Source: Thermoanaerobaculaceae bacterium (GTDB taxonomy: Bacteria; Acidobacteriota; Thermoanaerobaculia; Thermoanaerobaculales; Thermoanaerobaculaceae). Taken from it: 64,000 bases of DNA. Position numbers and translations under genes: made by a program. The stretch covers positions 1 to 64,000 of the forward strand of contig JACADV010000035.1 in assembly GCA_013388425.1 (NCBI GenBank). The letters run 5' to 3'. The notes beneath the pieces are model-generated. The model ran no database searches and was not told where the DNA came from. It saw only the letters and a program-made list of their open reading frames with translations. This document shows, one piece after another, positions 1 to 8,440 of this stretch (the first letter of the stretch is position 1; every line of letters begins with the position of its first letter).

Positions 1-16
1 CCCCCCCCCCCCCCCC
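1..16. repeat. poly-C run at window edge
   Basis: Sixteen consecutive C residues open the sequence, with no similar run elsewhere in the window. A homopolymer exactly at the edge is more likely an assembly or sequencing end artefact than biology. Confidence 0.8.
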
Positions 17-224
17 ACGAGATGTGGCGAGGGACGGCCCGAAGCAGAGCGGCCGCGCGCAGCGCGGACCGCGACGCGGAGGGGAAAATCCCCGTGTCGG
101 CGGACTTTCGTCTCGGGGGGTCCCGCGCACGGTCCGCCCATCCACCCGTGCGCTCCAGACCCCCGAACGCCCTCCAGGGCGTTGGTGTTTCTTGGAGACT
201 GAGAGAGCCTTAGCTTGTTGGCCC
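17..224. other. non-coding stretch downstream of protease gene
   Basis: About 200 bases between the window edge and the end of the metzincin gene. The open frames here are very GC-rich and show no recognisable protein, so I see no gene. It holds one perfect short hairpin at 166-183 and a smaller GGGGA/TCCCC hairpin near 82-94. Confidence 0.5.
166..183. terminator. possible hairpin terminator after protease gene
   Basis: An 8-bp perfect inverted repeat, AACGCCCT and AGGGCGTT with a CC loop, lies about 40 bases beyond the stop codon of the minus-strand protease gene. Read on the minus strand it has no T tract after it, so it is at best a weak or factor-dependent terminator. Confidence 0.3.
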
Positions 225-2090
225 TCAGGCGGGGGGGACGAGGGTGCTGTCGGTGCCCACCGTGAGGCCGGCGCCAGTGCCAATGGAGAAGCCGTTGCGG
301 AGCACGACCTGCGTTCCAGCTCGCAAGGTGGCATGGCCGGGCGAGATCACGCGGAATGGCTGGGTTGGATCCCCGGCCGTGATGGCGTGACAGGCCTCCC
401 AGGTGGTGGGGGCGGTCACCGTCTGGTTCGTGAGGCCAAGGTCGCACACAAAACCGGCACGCACCTCGAAGGTGTCGGCGTCGGCAACCGTGGTCTGGTT
501 GGCGTTGCTCGAGGCGTCCACGGCCTCTATGTCCACCGTGTAGACCTGGGATATGGCGCCGGTGGAGTCCCAGGTGGCACGGTAGGTGTTGCCGGAGATG
601 TGGCTCATGGGGAGGGTGGCGATGAGGCTATGGGCAGGGTCGCGCACGTAGGCAGTGACGCTTGCAATGCCGCTGGCATCGGTGGCGTCGGCACTGATCT
701 GGAAACCCTGGCCGGGGGCAGCGAGGCGGGGCAGCACCGAAACGTTGGTGACCTCGGGCGGCGTGGTGTCCGGCTGGGTCAGGGGAAAGATGCAGACACC
801 AATGTTCGCAGTGGTGCGGGTGTCGATGAGGGCCTCGACCGTGGGGTGGAAGACCGAGGAACTGCTGCAGCCACTGAGGAGGTGGCAGTAGCTCATGATG
901 GTGCCACGTACGTTAGGGACGCCGTTGATGGTCTGGGAGGGGGGGCAGGAGGTGGGCCCGCTATAACAGTCCTGTTCCTGGTTGTAGCACTGGTCGATCG
1001 GGGGGTTGTAGCAGTGGGTATGGGGGGAGGCAAAGTTGTGGCCGAGCTCGTGGCCGACCACCGGAGCGTCGTTGGAAGCGGTCTGCTGGGCGTACCGGAA
1101 GACCTGGATCACGCTGTACCCGTAGCTCTTGTTGCAGAGGACATCGACCCAAGCGATGCCAACCGTGGAATAGGGGTTGGACGACTTGCCCGAGAGCAGC
1201 GTGGCGAGAGCCCTGTCCACGCTGCCGTAGTTGCTCGCCCAGTAAGCGGTGAACTCGTCCAGTTGCTGGTCCGGGGCGAAGTTGACGTAGGGATCGGGCT
1301 GGGAGCTCACGCGCAGGTAGGTGGTGCCTTGCAAGAGGCGAATATTGAGGTCGCGCTCGTAGAACACATTCATGGCGGCGAAGAGGTTCGCGAGGTAGGT
1401 CGTGGCCGCGCCCGTGTCATCGCCAAACTTCTGACTCATGAACTCGTTGTCCGTGTCCACGGCAACGGTGGCAGTGTGGGTAGACGGGAGCGAGAACTCG
1501 GGTCCGAGGGCCTCGGCAAAAGCCGCTTCGATGGGGAGTCTCTGCGGAAGGTCGTCAGCGGCACAACTGGTGGCGAGCTCGATCCCCCGTTGGCGGAGGT
1601 CCGTGGTTAGGTCCACCACCCGCAGGCGCCCGGGGTGGGGTGCCACGCTTTCCACGTGGATGGGCCCCGCCGGTCCCAGCACCTCGCCAGCAACGAGCCC
1701 CGTGACAGGATCCACGGACACCACAACTCCCGTGCCGGATTCACCTTCCGCGGTGCCCCAGAAGTAGCGACGAGGCGAACGGGGAGCCTCAGTGACGCCG
1801 CCTGGCGTCACCACGAAAATGCGAGCGTCGGGTGCGTAGATGTCGTGTCTCTGGACGACAACCCGGGCGCGGCGACCGAGACCAACGGGCCACGCGGGGA
1901 GGGAGACGCGGCCCTCCAGCGGCACGTGGAGAAGCTGCTGGTACACCCCATCGGGGAGCACGACTTCTTCTTCCGATGCGCGATGGGCAGGAGGAGAGAG
2001 CGATTCCTGGGGCACCGAACCCATCTCTGCCGTGCCCCAAGCGGCGGCAGCCAGCGCAATGGTTGCCACGGCGGGCCAGGCACCTCTCAC
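225..2090 (-). CDS. secreted reprolysin-like zinc metalloprotease (metzincin)
   Basis: A 621-residue exported protease. The first ~20 residues form a signal peptide (charged start, then an Ala-rich hydrophobic run). The catalytic zinc site HELGHNFASPH lies near residue 348 and matches HExxHxxxxxH; a Met-turn (IMSYC) follows about 50 residues later, which together define a metzincin of the reprolysin/M12B type. The region between is Cys-rich. Residues ~440-540 look like an immunoglobulin-like domain. The last ~75 residues, with alternating short strands and AGTQVVLRNGFSI-type repeats, resemble the stacked beta domain found at the end of many secreted bacterial proteases. The start is a GTG. 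Substrate is unknown. The gene stands alone and diverges from the sigma-factor gene. Confidence 0.88.
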   Translation of the reverse strand: MRGAWPAVATIALAAAAWGTAEMGSVPQESLSPPAHRASEEEVVLPDGVYQQLLHVPLEGRVSLPAWPVGLGRRARVVVQRHDIYAPDARIFVVTPGGVTEAPRSPRRYFWGTAEGESGTGVVVSVDPVTGLVAGEVLGPAGPIHVESVAPHPGRLRVVDLTTDLRQRGIELATSCAADDLPQRLPIEAAFAEALGPEFSLPSTHTATVAVDTDNEFMSQKFGDDTGAATTYLANLFAAMNVFYERDLNIRLLQGTTYLRVSSQPDPYVNFAPDQQLDEFTAYWASNYGSVDRALATLLSGKSSNPYSTVGIAWVDVLCNKSYGYSVIQVFRYAQQTASNDAPVVGHELGHNFASPHTHCYNPPIDQCYNQEQDCYSGPTSCPPSQTINGVPNVRGTIMSYCHLLSGCSSSSVFHPTVEALIDTRTTANIGVCIFPLTQPDTTPPEVTNVSVLPRLAAPGQGFQISADATDASGIASVTAYVRDPAHSLIATLPMSHISGNTYRATWDSTGAISQVYTVDIEAVDASSNANQTTVADADTFEVRAGFVCDLGLTNQTVTAPTTWEACHAITAGDPTQPFRVISPGHATLRAGTQVVLRNGFSIGTGAGLTVGTDSTLVPPA

Positions 2091-2150
2091 GCAATCAATA
2101 TAGCCCGTGGCAGGGCGCGCTGGTGTGATGCCGGTGACAATTCTTTCCCG

Positions 2151-2178
2151 GGAACCCCCGCATCTTCCCCTGGTCTCA
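2151..2178 (+). promoter_or_regulatory. candidate ECF-type promoter of the sigma/anti-sigma operon
   Basis: GGAACC at 2151-2156 and GTCTCA at 2173-2178 are separated by 16 bases. GGAAC plus GTCT with a 16-17 base spacer is a common form of ECF-sigma promoter, and ECF genes are often self-activated. Start of transcription would fall near 2185, just before the sigma gene. Inferred from pattern only. Confidence 0.45.
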
Positions 2179-2206
2179 TGGAGAAAGGGGGAAAGGGGCC
2201 AGGTGT

Positions 2207-2827
2207 GTGGTCTATCCTTGTGGCGTGGCGATGGAAGCAGGCGAGGCTGCGGCAGCCGAGGCTCTGGAGGTGGAACGGGCCAAAGCGGGCGACGAGGCCG
2301 CCCTGGAAGCGTTGGTGCGCCGCCACGAGGGCGACACCTACAGGCTGTGCCGCCGCATGCTAGGCGACCCGGAGGAAGCCATGGAGGCCACGCAGGACAC
2401 CTTCCTGCGCGTGGTGCGAGCTCTCCCCGCTTTCCGGGGGGAGGCCAGCTTCCGCACGTGGGTGTTGGGGATCGCCATCAACGTGTGCCGGACCCGCCTC
2501 ACGAGCCGGGCGTGGCGGGATCGCCAACGCTGGGTGAGTCTGTCCCCGGCAGAGGCGGAGCGTAGCGAGGAGGTGGTGCCGGAGCCCAGCGACCCGAGGC
2601 CGGATCCCGAGCGGCGGGCCTGGGCTGCGGAGCTGCGGCGCGCCCTCGGCACGGCGTTGGGAAAGCTTACCCGCGAGCACCGGGAGGTCCTGCTCCTGCA
2701 CGAGATGACGCAGCTCGATTACGAGGAGCTGGCCCGCGTGCTGGGGGTGCGGGTGGGCACGGTCAAGTCGCGGATGGCACGGGCCCGAGCGGCGCTGCGG
2801 GTCGCCCTCCGGGAGGTGTGGCCATGA
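2207..2827 (+). CDS. ECF-family RNA polymerase sigma factor
   Basis: A 206-residue sigma-70-family protein with only regions 2 and 4, the ECF layout. Region 2 occupies residues ~28-95 (the DTYRLCRRMLGD and EATQDTFLRVVRALPAFRG segments are typical), and region 4 residues ~145-200 ending in a helix-turn-helix (YEELARVLGVRVGTVKSRMARA). The linker is long and acidic. A GTG at 2207 with a purine-rich stretch upstream is used here; an ATG at 2231 is an alternative. The gene overlaps the next one by ATGA at 2824-2827, so sigma factor and anti-sigma factor are translationally coupled. The signal it answers to is not visible. Confidence 0.92.
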   Translation: MVYPCGVAMEAGEAAAAEALEVERAKAGDEAALEALVRRHEGDTYRLCRRMLGDPEEAMEATQDTFLRVVRALPAFRGEASFRTWVLGIAINVCRTRLTSRAWRDRQRWVSLSPAEAERSEEVVPEPSDPRPDPERRAWAAELRRALGTALGKLTREHREVLLLHEMTQLDYEELARVLGVRVGTVKSRMARARAALRVALREVWP

Positions 2828-3819
2828 CCTGCGAGGAGTTTCGCGCGCTCCTGGAGCGCGAGGGCACGGCGGCCGCCCAGGCAGGGGCCGAGCACCTGCG
2901 CCACTGCCCGGCTTGCGAGGGGGAACTGGCCCGCTGGCAAGAGGTGGAGGCGCAGCTTGCAGCCATGGGAGAGGAGCCGGTGCCGGCGTTCCTCCACGCT
3001 CGGATCATGGCTCACCTGCGCGCCTCGGCAGCCAGCGCGCAGCGAGTGCCCCTCAAGGTACTGCGGCCGGTGTGGGCAGCCCCGCTGCTCCTGGCGGTGG
3101 TGCTCCTGGCTTTGGGTGGCGTGGGTGTGTGGCACCTGGTGCAGCGGCCCACGGCGGTGCCGGCGGGAGAGGCACAGTCAGCGGTGACGGCGGAAGCTCC
3201 CCCGCCGGCGCTGCTCGGGAAGGGTGCGCCGGTGCCGGTAATGGCCCAGAAGGTCGTGGCGCCGAAACAGGCCGATCGCCCGCTGGAGGTCAAGCGCTCC
3301 GAGTCGCCGGTTCCCCGTGCCGATTCGCGCGCCCAGGGGGAGCAGGCCAAAGCGGTGGCAAGAGGTCTTGCGGTGAATCAAGCCCCCGAAGAGCAAGCCG
3401 AGGTTGCAGCGCTAGCCGCCCCTGCGGCGGGTGAGGAGCTTCTGCGGAGCGGCGGAAAACCGACCGGCGGGACGGACACGAGGAGCTGGGGCAGCGCCAA
3501 GCAGCAGGTGGCCTCGGAGGAAGCACCCCGGGCGGCGCAGCTCTCCCGGCCACCCGCCGGGCCGGGGCCGGTGCAGGTGCGCTGCCAGCTCCTGGACGGG
3601 GAAGATTTCCCCCGGGCCACGGTCTGGCTGCCCGAAGATCGGGTTCCCGGGATCGCCACCGTGTGGGAGGTGGTGGTGGGGGAGGGGGGCGAGGTGGAAG
3701 TGGTGGACACCACCGGCACCCCGCGACCCGAGGTGGCCAGCGCCATTGCACAGCGGCTTCCAGCGTTGCCGCCCCCCGGGCGGTACCGGCTCACCCAAGC
3801 ACCCCTCCCCGACTACTGA
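2824..3819 (+). CDS. membrane anti-sigma factor with zinc-finger N-terminus
   Basis: A 331-residue protein directly coupled to the ECF sigma gene. Residues ~1-35 contain the zinc-binding anti-sigma pattern: an early Cys, then HLRHCPACEGEL with H-x3-C-x2-C. A single membrane helix lies near residues 80-103 ([18 protein letters not shown]), followed by a long Ala/Pro/Glu-rich, low-complexity periplasmic segment and a compact C-terminal region of ~90 residues without a recognised fold. The natural reading is a one-pass membrane protein that holds the sigma factor at the membrane and releases it on an envelope signal. Identity as anti-sigma rests on the zinc motif and position. Confidence 0.85.
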   Translation: MTCEEFRALLEREGTAAAQAGAEHLRHCPACEGELARWQEVEAQLAAMGEEPVPAFLHARIMAHLRASAASAQRVPLKVLRPVWAAPLLLAVVLLALGGVGVWHLVQRPTAVPAGEAQSAVTAEAPPPALLGKGAPVPVMAQKVVAPKQADRPLEVKRSESPVPRADSRAQGEQAKAVARGLAVNQAPEEQAEVAALAAPAAGEELLRSGGKPTGGTDTRSWGSAKQQVASEEAPRAAQLSRPPAGPGPVQVRCQLLDGEDFPRATVWLPEDRVPGIATVWEVVVGEGGEVEVVDTTGTPRPEVASAIAQRLPALPPPGRYRLTQAPLPDY

Positions 3820-3885
3820 CAGTCGGCATCCCCGACGGGAACCGCACGCCCCCCGCGGGGTCTCACCCCCCAGAAGGGAGGCGAT

Positions 3886-4683
3886 ATGGGCACGCTGGGA
3901 CGGAGCACGGTGGTCGGGGCGCTGGCCCTGGTGGTGGCGGGGGCAGCCGGGGCCGTCGCCAACCGGGGGTTTGGTGTGGCGGTGCTGGTGGACGGTGTGG
4001 CCAGGCCCGAGTACTGGCACCAGGGAACGGTCTACGTGGAGGCGGTGAAAGGGGAGGAGTACACGATCCGCCTCACCAACCCGCTGGGGCGGCGGGTGGC
4101 GGTGGCCCTTTCGGTCGACGGACTCAACACCATCGACGCGCGCCACACCGACGCACGCCGGGCCGCCAAGTGGGTGATGGAGCCGTGGGGCCGGCTGGAG
4201 ATTTCCGGCTGGCAGGTGAGCGGCCGGGAAGCACGACGCTTCTTCTTCACCACTGAGCGCGCCTCCTACGGCGCCTGGCTGGGGGAGACCGCCAATTTGG
4301 GGGTGATCGAGGCGGTGTTCTTTGCCGAGCGCGAGCGGGAGGTGTGCCAGCAACTCCCCCGCCCGGTGCAGGAGCGCCAAGTGGGCAAGGTGCGGCAGCG
4401 GGCGCCGACAGAGGAACCGGCGGCACGGGGAGAAGAGCAGCAGAAATTGCTGCAGGACTACGCTGCCACCGGCGTCGGCGAGCGGCTGGAGCACCGCGTG
4501 GAGCGGGTGTGGCTGGATCTGGAGCAGGAGCCGGTGGCGGTCGTGCGTATCCGCTACGAGTTCCGACCCCAGTTGGAGGCACTGGGCGTGGTGCCGTCGG
4601 CCGACTCCCAGGGAGCGCTGGGGCGGCGGGAGCGGGCCCGGGGCTTCGAGGGGTGGTACTGCCCCGATCCAGGAAGACCCTGA
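3886..4683 (+). CDS. secreted protein of unknown function
   Basis: A 265-residue protein with a signal peptide (residues ~1-24, ending AGAAGAVA). Residues ~30-145 form a compact region containing TIRLTNPLGRRVAVALSVDG, DARHTDAR and a GWQVSGREARRFFFT segment followed by YGAWLGETANLGVIE. The second half is charged and likely helical. No enzyme motif is seen. It lies 66 bases after the anti-sigma gene with a good ribosome site (GGGAGG), so it may belong to the ECF regulon. Function unknown. Confidence 0.7.
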   Translation: MGTLGRSTVVGALALVVAGAAGAVANRGFGVAVLVDGVARPEYWHQGTVYVEAVKGEEYTIRLTNPLGRRVAVALSVDGLNTIDARHTDARRAAKWVMEPWGRLEISGWQVSGREARRFFFTTERASYGAWLGETANLGVIEAVFFAEREREVCQQLPRPVQERQVGKVRQRAPTEEPAARGEEQQKLLQDYAATGVGERLEHRVERVWLDLEQEPVAVVRIRYEFRPQLEALGVVPSADSQGALGRRERARGFEGWYCPDPGRP

Positions 4684-4711
4684 GCCGCGGCGCGACCAAG
4701 GGGGAGGGGGC

Positions 4712-6154
4712 TCACCCCTTCACCACGCCCAGGGGGCGCAGGCGGACCACGGGGCGGGCGATGCCTGCAGCCGCGAGGGATTCCACCACCTGGGCGGCGT
4801 CCTTGTAGGCCTCGGGCATCTCCTCGGCCAGGGTCTTGCGGGAGCGGGCCGCCACGAGGATGCCGCGGCGCCCCAGCTCATCGTCGATCTTCCTGCTGCC
4901 GGCCACCTTGCGGGCAGCGGTGCGGGAGAGACGGCGCCCCGCGCCGTGGGCGGCGGAGCCAAAGGTCTCGCTCATGGCCTCAGGCGTACCCACGCACACG
5001 TAGGAGAAGCGCCCCATGTCCCCGGGGATGAGCACCGGCTGGCCCACGGCGGCGTAGCGGGCCGGGACTTCCCCATGCCCCGCCGGGAACGCCCGCGTGG
5101 CTCCCTTGCGGTGGACCAGCAGGCGCCGGCGCTTCCCCTCCACCTGGTGTTCCTCCACCTTGGCGATGTTGTGGGCCACATCGTAGACGAGGCGAAACCC
5201 CAAGCTCTGGCGGTTCCCCCCCAGCACCCGCACCAGGGCCCGCTCGATGAGCGCCATCATCACTTGCCGGTTGGCCCAGGCAAAGTTGGCCGCCGCGCGC
5301 ATGGCGGCGAGGTACGCCTGGCCGTCGGGGGAGGCAATGGGGACCGCCACCAGCTGCGGGTCGGGGATGACGATGCGGTGGCGGGCGGTGGCGTGGCGCA
5401 TGGTGTGGAGGGCGTCCTCGCACACCTGGTAGCCGAGCCCCCGCGACCCCGAGTGGAGGAGGATGGCCAGCGTGCCCTCCTCTAGGCCAAAGGCAGCGGC
5501 GGCCTCGGGGTCCAAGATCGCGTCCACCGTCTGCAGCTCCACGAAGTGGTTGCCGGAGCCCAAGGTACCCATCTGGGGCGCGCCCCGCTCCCGTGCGCGG
5601 GGGGAGAGGGCGCGGGGGTCAGCACCCGCCAGGCACCCGCGGGCTTCGGTGAATTCCAGGTCCTGGGGTTGGCCGAAGCCCTGCCGCACCGCCCAGGCTG
5701 CCCCTTCGGCCAATGCCTGGTCCAGGTCCCCCCTGCTCAAGGCGGGGATGGCCCCCTCGCTGCCCACCCCTGCGGGCACCGCGCCTTGCACCTCCTGCAC
5801 GATCCGGGCGAGCCGCTCGCCCAGTTCGGCAGTGCGCAGGGAGGTGGCCATGAGCCGGACGCCACAGTTGATGTCGTACCCCACCCCCCCTGGCGAGACG
5901 ATCCCCTCCTCGAGGTCAAACGCCGCCACGCCGCCAATGGGGAAGCCGTACCCCTCGTGCATGTCGGGCATGGCCAGGGAGGCCGCCACGATCCCGGGCA
6001 GGTGGGCGACGTTGGCGGCCTGGTCCAGCGAGGCGTCGTGCTCGAGGTCCCGCACCAGTTCGTGGCTGGCGTAAATGCGCACCGGCACCCGCATCCCCCC
6101 GGTGGGTTCGAGCTGCCAGACGGCTGGCCCCAGAGGCTGCAGGAATCGCTTCAC
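4712..6154 (-). CDS. rtcB: RNA-splicing ligase RtcB
   Basis: A 480-residue protein of normal RtcB length. RtcB joins RNA 2',3'-cyclic phosphate or 3'-phosphate ends to 5'-hydroxyl ends using GTP and Mn2+. Visible family signatures are MPDMHEGYGFPIGG and GGVGYDINCGVR (metal site) in the first 110 residues, GTLGSGNHFVEL in the middle, LLHSGSRGLG, and AAHGAGRRLSR near residue 400, which carries the histidine that becomes guanylylated. The frame stays open well upstream, but homology begins only after the GTG at 6154, which has a TATACT box six bases before it, so that start is preferred. No archease or RtcA gene lies beside it. Confidence 0.93.
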   Translation of the reverse strand: MKRFLQPLGPAVWQLEPTGGMRVPVRIYASHELVRDLEHDASLDQAANVAHLPGIVAASLAMPDMHEGYGFPIGGVAAFDLEEGIVSPGGVGYDINCGVRLMATSLRTAELGERLARIVQEVQGAVPAGVGSEGAIPALSRGDLDQALAEGAAWAVRQGFGQPQDLEFTEARGCLAGADPRALSPRARERGAPQMGTLGSGNHFVELQTVDAILDPEAAAAFGLEEGTLAILLHSGSRGLGYQVCEDALHTMRHATARHRIVIPDPQLVAVPIASPDGQAYLAAMRAAANFAWANRQVMMALIERALVRVLGGNRQSLGFRLVYDVAHNIAKVEEHQVEGKRRRLLVHRKGATRAFPAGHGEVPARYAAVGQPVLIPGDMGRFSYVCVGTPEAMSETFGSAAHGAGRRLSRTAARKVAGSRKIDDELGRRGILVAARSRKTLAEEMPEAYKDAAQVVESLAAAGIARPVVRLRPLGVVKG

Positions 6155-6160
6155 GAGACC

Positions 6161-6166
6161 AGTATA
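6161..6166 (-). promoter_or_regulatory. -10 box of rtcB, leaderless spacing
   Basis: TATACT on the minus strand ends six bases before the rtcB GTG. Transcription would start at or next to the start codon. No good -35 hexamer is visible at 17 bases. Confidence 0.4.
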
Positions 6167-6183
6167 GGTCGTGGCGCCGGGAG

Positions 6184-6789
6184 TCAGCGGCGGGGTGCCT
6201 TGGGGCGGGGACGGCGCGCCGCCGGCGGCCGCTCCACCTCGGCAACGCTGGCACCCCACACCTGGAGGACAGAGGCCCAGCGCCCCTGGGCCCGCAGGAC
6301 CGTCTCGATCACTTCCCGCACGGCGCCGTTGCCACCACTGGCGCGGCACACCAGATGGCAGACACGGCGCACCTCCGGGACGGCGTCGGCGGGGCAGGCG
6401 GCGAGCCCGGCGCGCCGCAGCGCCGGCAGGTCGGGAATGTCGTCGCCCACCACTGCCATCTCTTCGGGATCGAGACCGAGGGTGGCGGCGAGGCGGTCCA
6501 GATCGGCGGACTTGTCGCGGCTCCCCTGGATCACCAGCTCGGGCTCGACCCCCAGGTCGGCCAGGCGCGAAGCCAGGGGGGCCGCCACCCGCCCCGAGAG
6601 CACGGCCACGTGCAGACCCTGCGCCTGGGCGGCCTTGATCCCGAAACCGTCCCGGGCCGCAAACCGTTTGAGCGATTCGCCGCGGGTCCCGTAGTAGAGG
6701 GATCCGTCGGTGAGCACCCCGTCCACGTCCAGCACCACAGCACGAACCCGCCGGGCGCGGGTCAGAACATCGCACGAGCGAGGGGACAC
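6184..6789 (-). CDS. kdsC: KDO-8-phosphate phosphatase (KdsC-type HAD)
   Basis: A 201-residue HAD-superfamily phosphatase of the small, capless KdsC class. It releases phosphate from 3-deoxy-D-manno-octulosonate 8-phosphate, giving KDO for lipid A-core synthesis in the cytoplasm. Motif I is VLDVDGVLTDG (residues ~18-28, the nucleophile is the first Asp), motif II is VLSGR, motif III is the lysine of SRDKSADL and motif IV is VGDDIPDLP. The KdsC hallmarks RDGFGIKAAQ and the VQGSRDK-like segment are present. The GTG start has a GGGAGG ribosome site; the gene diverges from the methyltransferase gene over 49 bases. Confidence 0.87.
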   Translation of the reverse strand: MSPRSCDVLTRARRVRAVVLDVDGVLTDGSLYYGTRGESLKRFAARDGFGIKAAQAQGLHVAVLSGRVAAPLASRLADLGVEPELVIQGSRDKSADLDRLAATLGLDPEEMAVVGDDIPDLPALRRAGLAACPADAVPEVRRVCHLVCRASGGNGAVREVIETVLRAQGRWASVLQVWGASVAEVERPPAARRPRPKAPRR

Positions 6790-6838
6790 CGGCGCCTCCC
6801 GGGACTATCCTAGCGGCCCACGAGGGAGGGGGGAAGGG

Positions 6839-7444
6839 ATGGACGAGCGGTTCAAGTGGGAACAGCGCTACAGCCAAGCAAAGGAGCCCTTCTACGGACA
6901 CGAACCGTCGCCGTTCTTGCTACGTTCCTTGCCGCTGCTGCCCCCGCGTGGCCGGTGTCTCGACGCCGGTGGTGGGGAGGGGCGCAACGCCATGTTCCTG
7001 GCCGCGCGGGGGTGGGAGGTGCTGCTGGTGGACCTGGCGCTGGCAGGGGTGGCGAGGGCGCGGCGCCACGCAGCAGCGCAAGGGTGGCCGTTGCGCCTGG
7101 TGGTGGCCGATCTGGAGTCGAACCCCCTGGCCCTGGGGGAGGGGGCCTTGGACCTGGTGTTGGCCATCAACTTTCATAGCCGGCGCGTGGTCGAGGGGGC
7201 CATGCGGTGGCTGCGACCCGGCGGTGCCCTGGTGGTGGAGGGGTTTACCCAGGAACAGTTGGGCCGCTCCTCGGGAGGGCCCCAGGACCCGGCTGTCCTC
7301 TGGCACCCCAACGAGCTGCCACGCCTGGTCACACCGGGGCTGCGCCTGGTGTGGTACGAGGATCGGCTGGTAGAGGACGACGACAACCCACGGCACCGCG
7401 GGCCCAAGTGGGTGGTGCGGTTGGTGGCGGTGCGGCCAGCGTAG
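6839..7444 (+). CDS. class I SAM-dependent methyltransferase
   Basis: A 201-residue methyltransferase with the Rossmann motif CLDAGGGEGRNAMFLAARGW (SAM binding, residues ~43-62), an acidic end of strand 2 (LLVDLA), motif II (VVADLES) and motif IV/V (LDLVLAINF). It resembles the TehB/thiopurine type of small methyltransferase, so the acceptor may be a small molecule, but the substrate cannot be read from the sequence. The ATG at 6839 is chosen because of the strong purine tract GGGAGGGGGGAAGGG just before it. Confidence 0.8.
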   Translation: MDERFKWEQRYSQAKEPFYGHEPSPFLLRSLPLLPPRGRCLDAGGGEGRNAMFLAARGWEVLLVDLALAGVARARRHAAAQGWPLRLVVADLESNPLALGEGALDLVLAINFHSRRVVEGAMRWLRPGGALVVEGFTQEQLGRSSGGPQDPAVLWHPNELPRLVTPGLRLVWYEDRLVEDDDNPRHRGPKWVVRLVAVRPA

Positions 7445-7447
7445 AAT
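7442..7447 (+). promoter_or_regulatory. -10 box of ABC ATPase gene, leaderless spacing
   Basis: TAGAAT spans the end of the methyltransferase gene and lies six bases before the GTG of the next gene, with no ribosome site between them. This suggests a leaderless transcript for the ABC ATPase pair. Confidence 0.4.
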
Positions 7448-7453
7448 CCCCCC

Positions 7454-8440
7454 GTGCAAGCGTTCCTTTCCGTGGACGACCTGGCCATTGCCTTCCCCCG
7501 TCCCGACGGGGAGCGGGAAACGGTGGTGGACGGCGTGTCGTTCTCGGTAAGCGAAGGGGAAGCGGTGGGGGTGGTGGGGGAGTCGGGGTCGGGGAAGACG
7601 CTCTCCGCCCTGGCTGCCATTGGCCTGCTGCCGGTGTCGGGGCGGGTGGTGGGCGGGCGCATCCGTCTGGCCGGCCAGGATGTGCTGGCGGCCAGCGAGG
7701 AGACCATGTGCTCCCTGCGGGGGCGGGCGGTGGGGTACCTGTCCCAGGAAACTGGCGGGGCCCTCAACCCGGTGCGGACGGTGGGGTTCCAGGTGGGAGA
7801 GGCGGCCCGACTGCACCTGGGCCTGACGCGGCGCGCCGCGCAGGAGCGCGTGGTGGCGCTGCTTTCTGAGGTGGGGCTGGAGGAACCGCTGCGGGTGGCT
7901 CGCTCCTACCCGCACCAGCTCTCGGGCGGGCAGCGGCAGCGGGCGCTGCTGGCTGCAGCGCTGGCCGCCGATCCCCAGCTCCTCATTGCCGACGAACCCA
8001 CCTCTGCCCTGGACACCATCACCCAGGCGAGGCTCTTGGGCCTGCTCGCCGAGCTGCGCGCTCGCCGCAAGCTGGGGCTGCTGCTGATCAGCCACGACCT
8101 AGGCCTGGTGGCGCGCATGGTGGAGCGGGTGGTGGTGCTCCACGCTGGCGAAACGGTGGAGGAAGCACCAGTGGCCGCCCTCCTGGCCAAGCCCGCCCAC
8201 CCCTTCACCCGCCAGCTCTTGACGGCAGCCCACACCGGCGAGGAGTCGGGCGGCACGAGGGGCTGGGGTGGTGAGGGGCGGAGGGGGGGTGCGCTGGAGT
8301 GGGGGGCGTGTCGGTTCGCCCCCCGGTGCCCCGAGGCCATGGCCGTGTGCTGGCGGGCGCGGCCGGCTCTCGAGGCGGTGGGAGCGCAGCACGCGGTGCG
8401 CTGCTTCCTGCACCACTCGGCGGAGGAGCCGCATGCGTGA
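7454..8440 (+). CDS. oligopeptide-type ABC transporter ATPase (DppD/OppD-like)
   Basis: A 328-residue ATPase of the DppD/OppD family that powers peptide or nickel import. Walker A is VGESGSGKT (~residue 38), Q-loop VGYLSQETGGALNP, signature [11 protein letters not shown], Walker B LLIADEPTSALD, H-loop LLLISHDL. The C-terminal extension contains CRFAPRCPEAMAVC, the Cys motif typical of this subfamily. It overlaps the next ATPase gene by eight bases. No permease or substrate-binding gene is adjacent on either side, so its membrane partner must be elsewhere or missing. Confidence 0.88.
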   Translation: MQAFLSVDDLAIAFPRPDGERETVVDGVSFSVSEGEAVGVVGESGSGKTLSALAAIGLLPVSGRVVGGRIRLAGQDVLAASEETMCSLRGRAVGYLSQETGGALNPVRTVGFQVGEAARLHLGLTRRAAQERVVALLSEVGLEEPLRVARSYPHQLSGGQRQRALLAAALAADPQLLIADEPTSALDTITQARLLGLLAELRARRKLGLLLISHDLGLVARMVERVVVLHAGETVEEAPVAALLAKPAHPFTRQLLTAAHTGEESGGTRGWGGEGRRGGALEWGACRFAPRCPEAMAVCWRARPALEAVGAQHAVRCFLHHSAEEPHA

